Origin: Methylococcus sp. EFPC2
GTDB taxonomy: Bacteria; Pseudomonadota; Gammaproteobacteria; Methylococcales; Methylococcaceae
NCBI RefSeq assembly: GCF_016925495.1
Contig: NZ_CP070491.1
Span: forward strand, 1,488,001-1,552,000
Length of the DNA: 64,000 nucleotides
Reading direction: 5' to 3'
The position numbers and the translations under genes are program-made. Positions within the stretch are counted from its first letter, which is position 1; each line of letters opens with the position of its first letter. This document shows positions 36,683 to 45,551 of this stretch, piece after piece. Below the pieces are notes generated by a model, which worked only from the letters and a program-made list of their open reading frames with translations, was not told the DNA's origin and did no database searches.

Positions 36683-37711
36683 TCATTCCGATAAGGGGTG
36701 CTCGCCGCCGGGGAGGTATTCGCTCTTGTCGATCCCGTACTTCTTCAACAGGCGTCCGAAGGTCCGCCGCTCCTTGTCGCAGGCGCGGGCGGCCTGGGAA
36801 ATGTTGCCCTGGCTCTCGGCCAGCGCCCAGCACACATAGTCGCGTTCGAAGGATTCTATGACCAGCCTTTTGGCGTGCCGGAAGCCGACTTCGTAGGGGA
36901 TGTGGAAGGGTAATCCGCACGCGTCGAGATCGCCCGCCGGACTCGGCCCACGGGCGAAGTGACTGTCATCGATGGCGATGGTCGGCGTATCGCTGATGAT
37001 AAACCCGCGATGGATCACGTTTTCGAGTTCGCGCACGTTGCCCGGCCAATCATGGGTTTCGAGTCGCCGCAAGGATGCCCCGTCGAGCTTTTTCTCGCAC
37101 TCGCGATATCGACGCGCGTACAAACGGATGAAGTGCTGCGCCAGCAGGCGGATATCGCCTATCCGTTCGCGCAGCGAGGGCATCCTGACCGCGCCGATCT
37201 GCAGGCGATAAATGAGGTCGCTGCGAAACTCGCCCTGTGCGGCCATCTCCCACAAGTCCCGATTGCTCGCCGCAACGATCCGTACATTGGCCTTGACGGT
37301 CTGCCTGGATCCCAGAGGCCGGTAGGTTCCGTCCTGCAGGAAGCGCAACAAAGCCACCTGGGCCTTGCCGGACAAGGCTTCCACTTCGTCGAGGAAGAGC
37401 GTGCCCTTTTCGGCATCGCCGATCAGGCCGAGCGTATTCTCCCGTCCGTCGGTAAAAGCCCCTTTGGCATGACCGAAGAGTTCGTTTTCGACCAGGGTAT
37501 CCTGCAGCGCTCCGCAGTTGATGGGCACGAAGGGCCCATCGCGCCGAGACCCGAGGCTGTGTATGGCGCGCGCGGCCAACTCCTTCCCGGTGCCCGTTTC
37601 GCCAGTCACCAGCACCGTCGCATCGCACGTCGCGTAACGGCTGACGAAATCGAGCGCTTGCCGAAAAGCCGGCGCTTGCCCGATCAAATTGAGTTCCTGA
37701 AACGTCTCCAT
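36683..37711 (-). CDS. Sigma-54-dependent transcriptional activator without receiver domain
   Basis: 342 aa from the ATG at 37711 (METFQELNLIGQAPAFRQ), preceded by GGAGGTGGT. The frame is open upstream but without domain content. There is no N-terminal sensory domain, so it resembles PspF-type activators. AAA+ core: Walker A GETGTGKE at 37-44, Walker B GTLFLDEVE near 103-111, ending in DWPGNVRELENVIHRGFI. The sigma-54 contact loop reads GAFTDG (84-89) instead of the usual GAFTGA. A Fis-type helix-turn-helix follows (NISQAARACDKERRTFGRLL). It is convergent with the eCIS operon (38 bases between stops). A role in eCIS control is possible but not shown. Confidence 0.9.
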   Translation of the reverse strand: METFQELNLIGQAPAFRQALDFVSRYATCDATVLVTGETGTGKELAARAIHSLGSRRDGPFVPINCGALQDTLVENELFGHAKGAFTDGRENTLGLIGDAEKGTLFLDEVEALSGKAQVALLRFLQDGTYRPLGSRQTVKANVRIVAASNRDLWEMAAQGEFRSDLIYRLQIGAVRMPSLRERIGDIRLLAQHFIRLYARRYRECEKKLDGASLRRLETHDWPGNVRELENVIHRGFIISDTPTIAIDDSHFARGPSPAGDLDACGLPFHIPYEVGFRHAKRLVIESFERDYVCWALAESQGNISQAARACDKERRTFGRLLKKYGIDKSEYLPGGEHPLSE

Positions 37712-38449
37712 ACCACCTCCTGCAAGGCTCCGACCCACGGGTTCCAAAAAACCTAAGACACGCAACGACCAACACGCTACCCGAAGGATCTGGCTCGATT
37801 GGCCACACGTACGTTTATGCACAGGAGATGCGCCCGGCATGAGTCGACAAGCCGTCGCTTGCCGCCGACTCAAGCCTCGCAAACCCAGGTCAGCAAATGC
37901 CTTACAAGCCGCGAGGCCCGGGCTGTTCGCCGAATGAAGGGGCGGACTTTACACCAAAATGGTGACCGTATCACTGCTTCGCGAGCACGGAAAATTTGCG
38001 CTGGGCAGCCTTAAAAAAAAGGTATCTGACAGGGTGGTTTTGGCCGCCATCGGAGAGGAGGAAAAGCGGCGGAAGGAGATGGCGCCGACGGCGTTTTGCG
38101 TGATTTTTGACGTGGATGAGAGTGGAAAGTCCCCGTCAGCTTTGCGCGTTCCTCGATCTCCCGGTTCTCTAGGGAAAACGCAGCTTGGCGACACGACGAT
38201 GGTACCTAAAGGCCCTGGAACGATCGTGGAGGACCCGGCCCAAGACTTCGATTCGGCAGTATGTCGGAGCCCACGCGGTCCGATCAACGCCGATCTCGTG
38301 AATGCAGCATTCGGCGAGGTCGCCTTGAAAATGCCGCCTGAGGCCTGGAGGATAGTGAGCGACCTTGTGGTCCGGGTTGGTGGCATTTCGCATTGGCCGA
38401 GATGCATCGCTAAACCTCGAATGATCCGATAACGCTATGTGGGGCGGCT
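37712..38449. other. Unassigned stretch with competing open frames
   Basis: 738 bases between the sigma-54 activator and the small gene at 38450. The first 250 bases have no gene. From 37949 to 38432 both strands are open: a 157-aa frame on + (37959-38432, PTAFCVIFDVDESGKSP) and a 152-aa frame on - (37949-38407). Neither has a good ribosome-binding site or a domain I know, and an A8 run at 38013-38020 sits inside. The + frame has slightly more gene-like codons. It could be a remnant of a real gene. I do not assign a product. Confidence 0.35.
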
Positions 38450-38734
38450 ATGGCTCAGTGCGTGGAAATTACCGAAGAAAACCGGGATCTCTGGTCGAGA
38501 AAGGGTATTTACCTGTTTCTCGGCACCCGGCTGTGGCATGAGCAAGAGCAGGCGCATCGGGAGGATGGTCCGGCCATCGTCAGTCCCGACGGCGTGGAGC
38601 GTTGGTATGTGCGGGGGCGGGAGATCACGGCGGAAGTGAAAACGCTATTCCGGGAGCATCAGTGGGCTTTAAGCCGCGGCTTGGACACACCGGAAAAGCG
38701 CGCGCGGTTTCGATCGGCATTCCTCGGCGCTTAG
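38450..38734 (+). CDS. Small hypothetical protein with HREDGPA motif
   Basis: 94 aa, no known family. The central segment (QAHREDGPAIVSPDGVERWY, then VRGREIT) matches a short pattern, H-R-x-D-G-P-A ... dG ... W-Y-x-x-G, that recurs in small phage- and plasmid-borne proteins. It stands between the regulator region and a methyltransferase. No signal peptide or membrane segment. Weak ribosome-binding site (GGGGCGG). Function unknown. Confidence 0.55.
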   Translation: MAQCVEITEENRDLWSRKGIYLFLGTRLWHEQEQAHREDGPAIVSPDGVERWYVRGREITAEVKTLFREHQWALSRGLDTPEKRARFRSAFLGA

Positions 38735-38928
38735 TTTCATCCGGCGGTGGGAGCCCGGCTCCTCCGCCCGCGTACCGCTGTGCTGGACCATCCGTTAAGT
38801 TCACGCTCTTGGCCCCTGCACCACTCTCAGCGGCTAGCTCGCGCCGGATGCCGGACAGGCGGCACCCTCAAGCGCCCCGCCCGGCGATACCCTCGGTAGG
38901 CCGGCTCGTATTTCACCTGGATGCTTGC

Positions 38929-39576
38929 ATGAAACTTAGTCCGGACGACCTGGAAGCGATCGTGGCCCGGACGCTGGGGCATTACGACCACCACGCGGTG
39001 GATTTCCGCGACGGCACGCGCGATCACGACGTCAGCCAGAACATCGATGCCTTGCTGCGCCACCTCCAGGGTGAGCCGCCCTTCCGGATACTGGATTTTG
39101 GCTGCGGCCCGGGGCGCGACCTCCAGGAATTTACCCGGCGAGGCCATATTGCGGTGGGCTTGGAAGGCGCCGCCGGCCTGGCAGCCATGGCGAGATCCGA
39201 TAGCGATTGCGAGATCTGGCAGCAGGACTTCCTGAACCTCAACCTGCCGGAACAGTCATTCGACGGCGTATTCGCCAACGCGTCCCTGTTTCATGTGCCC
39301 TCGCAGGAACTGACGCGCGTGCTCGGACAATTGCATGCGACGCTGAAACCCGGCGGCGTGCTGTTCAGTTCCAACCCCCGCGGCAACAACCAGGAAGGGT
39401 GGAACCGGGGGCGTTACGGCGCTTACTACGACCTGGACGAATGGCGTGTGCGCATGTGCGCAGCGGGCTACACGGAGCTCGAGCATTATTTCCGGCCGCC
39501 CGGCCTGCCCCGCGAGGCGCAGCCTTGGCTGGCCAGTGTATGGCGGCGCAGCGACGCTCCCTCGACGCTGCCTTGA
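38929..39576 (+). CDS. SAM-dependent class I methyltransferase
   Basis: 215 aa starting at the ATG at 38929 (MKLSPDDLEAIVARTL), since the upstream extension is not conserved-looking. Motif I is ILDFGCGPGRDLQEFTRRG, with the acidic residue of motif II near GLEGAAGLAAMAR. Motif IV is FDGVFANASLFHVPS, and the post-motif LHATLKPGGVLFSSNPRGNN is typical of SAM-binding small-molecule methyltransferases. Substrate unknown. The neighbouring FIST gene is co-directional, 107 bases downstream, and may not be linked. Confidence 0.85.
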   Translation: MKLSPDDLEAIVARTLGHYDHHAVDFRDGTRDHDVSQNIDALLRHLQGEPPFRILDFGCGPGRDLQEFTRRGHIAVGLEGAAGLAAMARSDSDCEIWQQDFLNLNLPEQSFDGVFANASLFHVPSQELTRVLGQLHATLKPGGVLFSSNPRGNNQEGWNRGRYGAYYDLDEWRVRMCAAGYTELEHYFRPPGLPREAQPWLASVWRRSDAPSTLP

Positions 39577-39683
39577 GAGCGCCGTTTCAAACCGAATGCT
39601 TAGTCTTTTCCTGGCCAGCGAAAGCGCCGCGCTGTCGACGGCAGCGGTTCACCCTCATCAACTTTTAAGACGCAACGACGGCC

Positions 39684-40844
39684 ATGACCAGTTTCATTCA
39701 AGCCCACGCCGGCCATGCCGATTGGCGGATAGCCCTGGACCGGTGCTGGAGCCGGATTCGTCAGCAGCTCGAGCAGTGTCAGCAGGCAAAGCCCACCCTG
39801 GGGTGGTGTTACCTGACCGATCACTACGCGCAGGCTGCCGGGGCCATACTCGATGCCCTGCGCGAGCGTGCGCCGGAAACGCACTGGGTCGGCACCGTGG
39901 GCATCGGCGTCGCCGCAGGCTCCGTGGAATACATCGACGAGCCGGCGATGGTGCTCATGCTGGGCTGCCTGCCGACGGAAAACTTCCGCGTGTTTGCAGG
40001 GCCGCAAGCCCTGGACGCAGCGACGCCGGGTTGCGAAGCCTTCACCGCGCTGGTCCACGCCAACGGCGCCACCGAAGACTTGCCCCGGCAACTCCGGCAG
40101 CTGAGCGGGCGCACGACGACGGGCTATTTGTTCGGCGGCCTTTCCTCGGCACGCAATCAAACCTTGCATTTTGCCGATGACATTTTGGTCGGCGGTTTGT
40201 CCGGCGTTGCCTTCAGTCCGGAGGTTCCCTTGCTGTCGCGTGTGACGCAGGGCTGTCGGCCTATCGGCCCGCAACGCACCATCACCCGCGCCGAAGGCAA
40301 CGTCCTCGTCAGCCTCGATGGCAAGCGGGCGCTGGATTGCGTACTGGAGGATCTGGATTTGCCGCACGACGTCGCGGACGAACCGCTCCGGCGGATGCTC
40401 GCGGCCACCCTGGCCGGACTGATCGCGACGGACGAGGATGTCCCCGCCCAGCCGGGACTGTTCGGCACGAATACCGAGGTCCGGCATCTGATCGGCGTCG
40501 GCCGCGACAGCGGCGTGCTGGTCGTCGCGGATCACGTCAAACCCGGCATGCGGCTGGCGTTCTGCCAGCGCAATGCCGAGGCCGCTAAGCACGATCTGTT
40601 GCGCATCGTGCGGGAAATCCGCGGTGCCTGCGACGCCAAACAGCGCATCGACGGTGCGCTTTATATCAGCTGCTCCGGTCGAGGCGGACCGCATTTCGGC
40701 GAGCCCCATGCGGAGTTCCATCTGGTCAACCGCGAACTCGGCGAAAACGTGCCCCTGGTCGGCTTCTTCGCAGGCGGTGAAATCGCCCGCCACCACCTTT
40801 ACGGTTACACCGGAGTGCTGACCGTCTTCACCAGTCCGCTGTGA
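39684..40844 (+). CDS. FIST domain sensory protein
   Basis: 386 aa. The N-terminal FIST module has THWVGTVGIGVAAGSVEYID and MVLMLGCLPTENFRVFAGPQ. The central GRTTTGYLFGGLSSARNQTL and ILVGGLSGVAFSPEVPLLS follow. The C-terminal FIST_C part has YISCSGRGGPHFGEPHAEFH and VPLVGFFAGGEIARHHLYGY, ending TGVLTVFTSPL. FIST proteins are cytoplasmic sensors that probably bind small ligands such as amino acids and feed signal transduction. A family match is clear; the ligand is not. Confidence 0.88.
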   Translation: MTSFIQAHAGHADWRIALDRCWSRIRQQLEQCQQAKPTLGWCYLTDHYAQAAGAILDALRERAPETHWVGTVGIGVAAGSVEYIDEPAMVLMLGCLPTENFRVFAGPQALDAATPGCEAFTALVHANGATEDLPRQLRQLSGRTTTGYLFGGLSSARNQTLHFADDILVGGLSGVAFSPEVPLLSRVTQGCRPIGPQRTITRAEGNVLVSLDGKRALDCVLEDLDLPHDVADEPLRRMLAATLAGLIATDEDVPAQPGLFGTNTEVRHLIGVGRDSGVLVVADHVKPGMRLAFCQRNAEAAKHDLLRIVREIRGACDAKQRIDGALYISCSGRGGPHFGEPHAEFHLVNRELGENVPLVGFFAGGEIARHHLYGYTGVLTVFTSPL

Positions 40845-40891
40845 CGCCGGACCTCAACGGCCTATCTGAATATTGATCCGGAATCCATGAC

Positions 40892-41125
40892 ATGACACCC
40901 GAGCAGCAGGCCCAACTCAAGACTTACTTGGCCAGCCTACCCGCTATGAGCCTGGAACAACTCTTCGAAGCCTTTCACTTGGCACGCGGCAGCAAGGCGA
41001 CCGCCGCCGAGGATGCCCTGCCCTATTGGCGGGCCGTGCTGATAGGCCTGGGCAATCAACTGCACCGGCGGCTAGGCCCCGGCGCGCTGCAGGAGTATGC
41101 GAGGCGCTATGAACAGGCCTCGTAA
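40892..41125 (+). CDS. Short hypothetical protein
   Basis: 77 aa from the ATG at 40892, 47 bases after the FIST gene and co-directional. Two helices (QAQLKTYLASLPAMSLEQLF, PYWRAVLIGLGNQLHRRLG) and no signal peptide. It might be a small partner of the FIST protein, but I recognise no family. Confidence 0.5.
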   Translation: MTPEQQAQLKTYLASLPAMSLEQLFEAFHLARGSKATAAEDALPYWRAVLIGLGNQLHRRLGPGALQEYARRYEQAS

Positions 41126-41176
41126 ATGCGAGGGGCCGGCCGGGGATAGCAAATGAGCCCGGCGGCCGTCGCTTAA

Positions 41177-41200
41177 CAGACCGGTGCGCCCCCCGGTCTG
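41177..41200. terminator. Inverted repeat between convergent genes
   Basis: Perfect 8-bp inverted repeat CAGACCGG / CCGGTCTG with an 8-base loop. It lies between the 77-aa gene (+, ends 41125) and azoR (-, ends 41294). The position fits a terminator serving either strand, but there is no T-run after it, so termination would not be classic Rho-independent. Confidence 0.35.
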
Positions 41201-41293
41201 GCCCAGGCCGAGTGGCAGGGAAATAGTCCCCGGCTGGCTATGGGCCGGTGAGTTCGATGGTCATGGCTTGTTCCTGCGAAAGTAAAAACGCAA

Positions 41294-41896
41294 TCAGGCG
41301 GCCAGTCGACCGATTTGGGCTTCGGCTTTGACGAGGGCGGCCTGCTGCTGCTCCTGGCCGAGATTCAGTCCTTCCGCGTAGATGAACCGGATGTCGCGGA
41401 TACCGAGGAAGTTGAAGAAGTCCTCCACGTAGGCGGTCTGCGTGTCCTTGGACGTCCCCCGATAAGAGCCGCCGCGGGTGGCCAGCAGGTAAACCGTTTT
41501 GTCGCCCAGCAGGCCGACCGGGCCGTCCGCGGTGTAGCGAAAGGTGACGCCCGAGCGCGCCACATGGTCGAAATAGGCCTTAAGCGTCGAGGGCACGCCG
41601 AAGTTGTACATCGGCAAGCCCAGCACGATGACATCCGCCCGCCGCAGTTCGTCGATCAGCGCGTCGGAGTAGGCGACCACGGCCTCTTGCCCGGCACTCC
41701 GTTCGCCGGCTGGGGCCAGAAACGCCTGGACCCGTTCGGCCGTCAGGTGCGGCACCGGGTCCTTGGCCAAATCGCGCAGGATCACTCGGTCATCGGGATT
41801 CCCTGCCTGCCAGACTTGGACGAAGCGGTGCGCCAGGCGGGATGAATGGCCTTGTTCCGCGAACAGGCTGGTGTTGAGCTGTAAAAGCGTTTTCAT
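41294..41896 (-). CDS. azoR: FMN-dependent NADH-azoreductase
   Basis: 200 aa, the standard length of AzoR. Start at 41896 (MKTLLQLNTSLFAEQGHSSR) with a TAAGGAGGCA ribosome-binding site. The FMN phosphate loop matches LQLNTSLFAEQGHSS. Further conserved elements are DVIVLGLPMYNFGVPSTLKA, then FDHVARSGVTFRYTADGPVG and LATRGGSYRGT. The enzyme reduces quinones and azo compounds with NADH and protects against electrophiles. It is divergent from a LysR regulator gene with a palindromic shared control region, the usual layout for redox-responsive control. Confidence 0.93.
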   Translation of the reverse strand: MKTLLQLNTSLFAEQGHSSRLAHRFVQVWQAGNPDDRVILRDLAKDPVPHLTAERVQAFLAPAGERSAGQEAVVAYSDALIDELRRADVIVLGLPMYNFGVPSTLKAYFDHVARSGVTFRYTADGPVGLLGDKTVYLLATRGGSYRGTSKDTQTAYVEDFFNFLGIRDIRFIYAEGLNLGQEQQQAALVKAEAQIGRLAA

Positions 41897-41938
41897 AACA
41901 TGCCTCCTTAGATCATCGGTGGCCTTATTTGACGATTG

Positions 41939-41997
41939 ATTTAATTGATAAAAAAGCGGAATATTTCGACTGTAGCAATCGGTTTTATCGATTAAAT
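41939..41997. promoter_or_regulatory. Palindromic operator between azoR and lysR
   Basis: AT-rich inverted repeat: ATTTAATTGATAAAA (41939-41953) against TTTTATCGATTAAAT (41983-41997), 14 of 15 positions matching with a 29-base centre. The right arm reaches the ATG of the LysR gene at 41996. LysR regulators bind T-N11-A palindromes, so this probably controls azoR and represses the regulator itself. Confidence 0.55.
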
Positions 41998-42931
41998 GGC
42001 CTCGCTCCCGAAAATCACCCTGGATCAATGGCGCACTTTGATTGCCGTGGTGGAAGCGGGCGGTTACGCACAGGCCGCCGACCGCTTGCACAAAAGCCAA
42101 TCGACGCTGACCTATGCGGTACAGAAACTGGAGCGGCTGTTGGGCGTCAAGGTGTTCGAAATCCAGGGGCGCAAGGCCGTGCTGACCTCGGCCGGTCAGC
42201 TACTGTACCGGCGCGGGAAGATACTGATGGAAGAAGCCGTCCGCCTGGAGCGCGCGGCGGCGAGTCTCTCGGCCGGCTGGGAACCGGAGTTGCGTTTGGC
42301 GGTGGATGCCATGTTCCCCACCTGGCTGCTGCTGGAGTGTTTCGCTCGCTTCGCCGAAGAACACCCGGAGACCCGCATCGAGCTGATCGAATCGGTGCTC
42401 GGCGGCAGCGATGAAGCCCTGCTGGAGGGCCGCGTCGATCTGGCCATAGGTTCGTCGGTACCGCCGGGGTTTATCGGCGACCCGGTCATGCAGGTGCGCT
42501 TCATTGCGGCGGCCCACCCGGATCATCCCCTGCACCGGCTCGGCCGCCCACTCACGCTGGAAGACTTGCGCCAACATCGCCACCTGGTGATCCGCGACAC
42601 GGGCCGGGAGCGCTCGCGCACTCCGGGCTGGCTCAACGAGCAACGCTGGACGGTGAGCCACAAGGCCACCTCTATCCGCGCCGCCTGCATGGGACTCGGT
42701 TATGCGTGGTATGCCGAGGACATCATCCGCCAGGAACTGGTCACCGGTGAATTGAAGCCGCTGCCCCTGCGCGAAGGGGCGGAACGGTGGGCGACCCTTT
42801 ATCTGATCTTCGCCGATCACGATGCCGCCGGTCCCGGCGCGCTGCGGATCGCTGAACTCCTGCGCGACGGTATCGCACAGCGCTGCCAGGAGCGCCGCCT
42901 ATCGGAATCTGGCGCAACGGGGGTTGGCTAA
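41996..42931 (+). CDS. LysR family transcriptional regulator
   Basis: 311 aa. N-terminal winged helix-turn-helix: LDQWRTLIAVVEAGGYAQAA, then QSTLTYAVQKLERLLGVKVF. The substrate-binding C-terminal domain (about residues 90-300) has the type 2 periplasmic-binding fold, ELRLAVDAMFPTWLLLECFA. Divergent from azoR with a shared palindrome, so it probably senses an azoreductase substrate or a redox signal. The ligand is unknown. Confidence 0.92.
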   Translation: MASLPKITLDQWRTLIAVVEAGGYAQAADRLHKSQSTLTYAVQKLERLLGVKVFEIQGRKAVLTSAGQLLYRRGKILMEEAVRLERAAASLSAGWEPELRLAVDAMFPTWLLLECFARFAEEHPETRIELIESVLGGSDEALLEGRVDLAIGSSVPPGFIGDPVMQVRFIAAAHPDHPLHRLGRPLTLEDLRQHRHLVIRDTGRERSRTPGWLNEQRWTVSHKATSIRAACMGLGYAWYAEDIIRQELVTGELKPLPLREGAERWATLYLIFADHDAAGPGALRIAELLRDGIAQRCQERRLSESGATGVG

Positions 42932-42953
42932 GTTCGGCGAACGGCCCCAAGCG

Positions 42954-44126
42954 TCAATCGGACGGCACGGGAAGCAGCGGCTTCAGGTCTACCCGATGGG
43001 GCTTCCCAAGCAATTGTTTCAGGTATTCGAGCACCACGACCGATTGCATCGCCTCACGCCCCATCGCGTTCAGATAACTCCGCTCATCGAACACCGTTCT
43101 CGCCTCATTCTTTGAGAGCAAACCGGCGGTTTCGGCCTGATCCCTGACCCCCTCCAGATAATCGCGAGCCACGCCACGCAATCGATCGTCTGGGAGGCGT
43201 CGAATCTCCAGCAGCCGCTTGCTCAGGGCGGCGACGTTTGCGACACCGGAGTGTTCGACTATCTGCCTGAACACCTCGCCATAGCGTTGCAGGCCGCCGT
43301 AGATGTGGGCTCGGCGCACCAGATTGATGTTCGACCAGCCGGCCCGCAGCCATTTGAATACCCCGAACCGAACGGTCGGTCCGCCCGGATTTTCCAGGTA
43401 AAACGCCACAGAGTAGGAGTCGTACATGTAGGAGTCGACCCAGCCCAGCCCGAAGCGGTTCAACCCGGGTCGCTCGGTGTAAAGGTAGTCCCACCGGTCG
43501 TCGCTACCGATGACCAGACCTCTTCTTCCGACGCTGGAAGTTCCCGCCTGACGCGACAGGCTTATCAGGAGATTGCGCCCGGAGACCCGGGTGAGTATGA
43601 CGCTGCGATACAGGTTGTAGCCGTAATAAGCCCCGGTGGTTTGATCCGGCGTGTTAACCAGGTGTTCCACGCCGCTAAAGAAAACCGGGGAAAACGGCTC
43701 CGGCAAAGGCTCCCAGAGCTTCGGCAATTGGTGGTCGCGGGTATCGATCTGTTCCCAGTGCGCGAGTCGCACGGTCGAAGGCGCGGTGAAAACGGCCGGT
43801 ATATCGGGGTGATAGGTGAGCCTGATGATTTGGTCCAGACGGCGGGCGATGTCTACTTCGTAGTAGGCCGATGGCGTACCGTTGGATACACCGGCATGAT
43901 AGAGAGTCCCCTGTTCTTTTGGCGCGGCCAGAAACTTCAAGACCGCCGTGATCTTGTCGGGTTTGAACTGTCGTAGGTCGACTCGCGACGGTCCGACAAA
44001 GCCCAGCAGGTAATTCAGCGCTTCCAGCGATTCGTCGGAGACCTGAGCCTCCCGATGGATGACGTCGGCTCCGCCGGATATCGGCAGCATGAGAACGACG
44101 AGAATCAGGCCGATCCGGTACACCAT
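42954..44126 (-). CDS. Putative secreted protein of unknown function
   Basis: 390 aa from the ATG at 44126 (MVYRIGLILVVLMLPISGGA), with a GGGGGGAT ribosome-binding site. The N-terminus is a signal peptide with probable cleavage after GGADV-like residues. The mature part has Tyr-rich strands (TTGAYYGYNLYRSVILTRVS; LGWVDSYMYDSYSVAFYLEN) and a C-terminal helical half (KRLLEIRRLPDDRLRGVARD). I recognise no family. It stands alone on its strand after the LysR gene (convergent). Confidence 0.7.
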   Translation of the reverse strand: MVYRIGLILVVLMLPISGGADVIHREAQVSDESLEALNYLLGFVGPSRVDLRQFKPDKITAVLKFLAAPKEQGTLYHAGVSNGTPSAYYEVDIARRLDQIIRLTYHPDIPAVFTAPSTVRLAHWEQIDTRDHQLPKLWEPLPEPFSPVFFSGVEHLVNTPDQTTGAYYGYNLYRSVILTRVSGRNLLISLSRQAGTSSVGRRGLVIGSDDRWDYLYTERPGLNRFGLGWVDSYMYDSYSVAFYLENPGGPTVRFGVFKWLRAGWSNINLVRRAHIYGGLQRYGEVFRQIVEHSGVANVAALSKRLLEIRRLPDDRLRGVARDYLEGVRDQAETAGLLSKNEARTVFDERSYLNAMGREAMQSVVVLEYLKQLLGKPHRVDLKPLLPVPSD

Positions 44127-44650
44127 ACATCCCCCCGCTAACGCTAGCTTTGCGTGGAAACAGCAACGCCCCGACAATGCGATTGTCACCGCTATCGCCG
44201 AGAATTTGAAAGGCTCAATGTGGCCGTAACACCTCGGCGCCCTGTCGATTTGCCCTTGAAGCCAATGCCCTGTGGTTTTGCATGGGCAGAACGCCCAGCA
44301 CCTACGACGGCTGCCGGGCTCCGACAGAAATCATCCGCTAAGCGGAGGGCATTGCTCACGATATGCGCTGAGCGTCCGCGGTTTTCAGCCCATCGTGTGG
44401 CGATGATGAGGCCTGATGTAAACAAGATGAAACAGGACGTTCAAGTTGCAAACCGCTCCGCGAGGGGGATGTTTTACACACGGTGAATGGACGCCATATC
44501 ATCGGACCACCTATTAACAGGTCACGGCGCTCTTCTAAAAATCATTTAGAGCACTTATCGCCTAGCCATGAATAATGGTTTATGCCTCATGGCCTATCTT
44601 GTGATTAGGTCTTGAAAATATTAATCACTAAAAAAACATCCCCTTCATAG
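44127..44650. other. Gene-free AT-richer spacer
   Basis: 524 bases between the secreted protein gene (-) and the low-GC HAD gene (+). A 110-aa frame at 44154-44486 has no ribosome-binding site or family features and is not reported as a gene. The final 150 bases are strongly AT-rich and probably contain the HAD promoter. No clear hairpin or operator stands out. Confidence 0.5.
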
Positions 44651-45400
44651 ATGAACGATACTATTGTTTACGCGCTCGATTTCGATGGCGTCATCTGCGA
44701 TAGCGCAATCGAAACCGGCATGTCAGGATGGAAAGCGGCCGGTCGCATTTGGAACGACATGTCTGAAGAAGTGCCGCCCGACATGATCGATCTGTTCCGC
44801 CAAGTCAGACCCATCATAGAAACTGGCTATGAAGCCATACTAACCATGCGCATGCTTTATTTGGGAGCGTCTATCGAAACCCTATATAAGGGCCATGCGG
44901 ATGAATTTCGAAACCTGATGCAACACGCACAAGTCGATAGCGAGGACTTAAAGAAATTATTCGGCGAAACCCGAGACGCATGGATATCCGGCGATAAAAC
45001 CGATTGGACTCGACAAAATCCGCTTTATCCCGGTGTGGCGGAGAAACTAATTCAATTCAATAAAACCGGCACCTGGTATGTCATTACCACGAAGCAGGAA
45101 CGCTTCGTGAAAATGATCCTCGACGCCAGCAATATCGAGTTGCCCGAAGATCGAATTTTTGGCCTCGATCGCAATATGGGCAAACCCGAGATATTAAAAA
45201 TACTGCTGACGCGCCATCCGGGTCAAACTCTACGTTTTGTCGAGGACAGGCTGCCGACGCTGTTGAAAGTCAGGCAAGAGCCCGAGCTAACCCCCGTGCA
45301 ATTATTTCTCGCACTATGGGGATACAACAGCGCTGAAGACAAAAACCTGGCAATAGCTCATGGATTTAAACATTATCGTCTTGACGAGTTTTTATCCTGA
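44651..45400 (+). CDS. HAD-like hydrolase (low GC)
   Basis: 249 aa. All four HAD motifs can be placed: I, DFDGVICDS (Asp10 and Asp12); II, YVITTKQERF; III, MGKPEILKILL; IV, RFVEDRLPTLLKV. It therefore likely hydrolyses a phosphorylated metabolite in the cytoplasm. Codon use and base composition are clearly lower in GC than the flanking genes, a hint of recent transfer. Single-gene unit between the secreted protein and HEAT gene. Confidence 0.8.
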   Translation: MNDTIVYALDFDGVICDSAIETGMSGWKAAGRIWNDMSEEVPPDMIDLFRQVRPIIETGYEAILTMRMLYLGASIETLYKGHADEFRNLMQHAQVDSEDLKKLFGETRDAWISGDKTDWTRQNPLYPGVAEKLIQFNKTGTWYVITTKQERFVKMILDASNIELPEDRIFGLDRNMGKPEILKILLTRHPGQTLRFVEDRLPTLLKVRQEPELTPVQLFLALWGYNSAEDKNLAIAHGFKHYRLDEFLS

Positions 45401-45426
45401 GCGCGAGACGGACAAAATATCGCCAT

Positions 45427-45460
45427 ACGATAGTTCTGCTCACAAAGAACGCCCTATCGT
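45427..45460. terminator. Possible hairpin after the HAD gene
   Basis: Perfect 7-bp inverted repeat ACGATAG / CTATCGT with a 20-base loop, 26 bases after the HAD stop and followed by TATTC. A weak terminator candidate for the HAD gene; there is no proper T-run. Confidence 0.25.
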
Positions 45461-45551
45461 TATTCAAACCTTGTGTGCGGAATACGCCCAGCTCTTCCGT
45501 TGACGAGATAGCTTGGTCAACGCCAACGGCATGCCCGACCTACGGCTGGCT

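Noticed and set aside
44154-44486. 110-aa open frame downstream of the secreted protein gene
   Set aside because: No ribosome-binding site or family features; overlaps the 5' end of a - strand frame.
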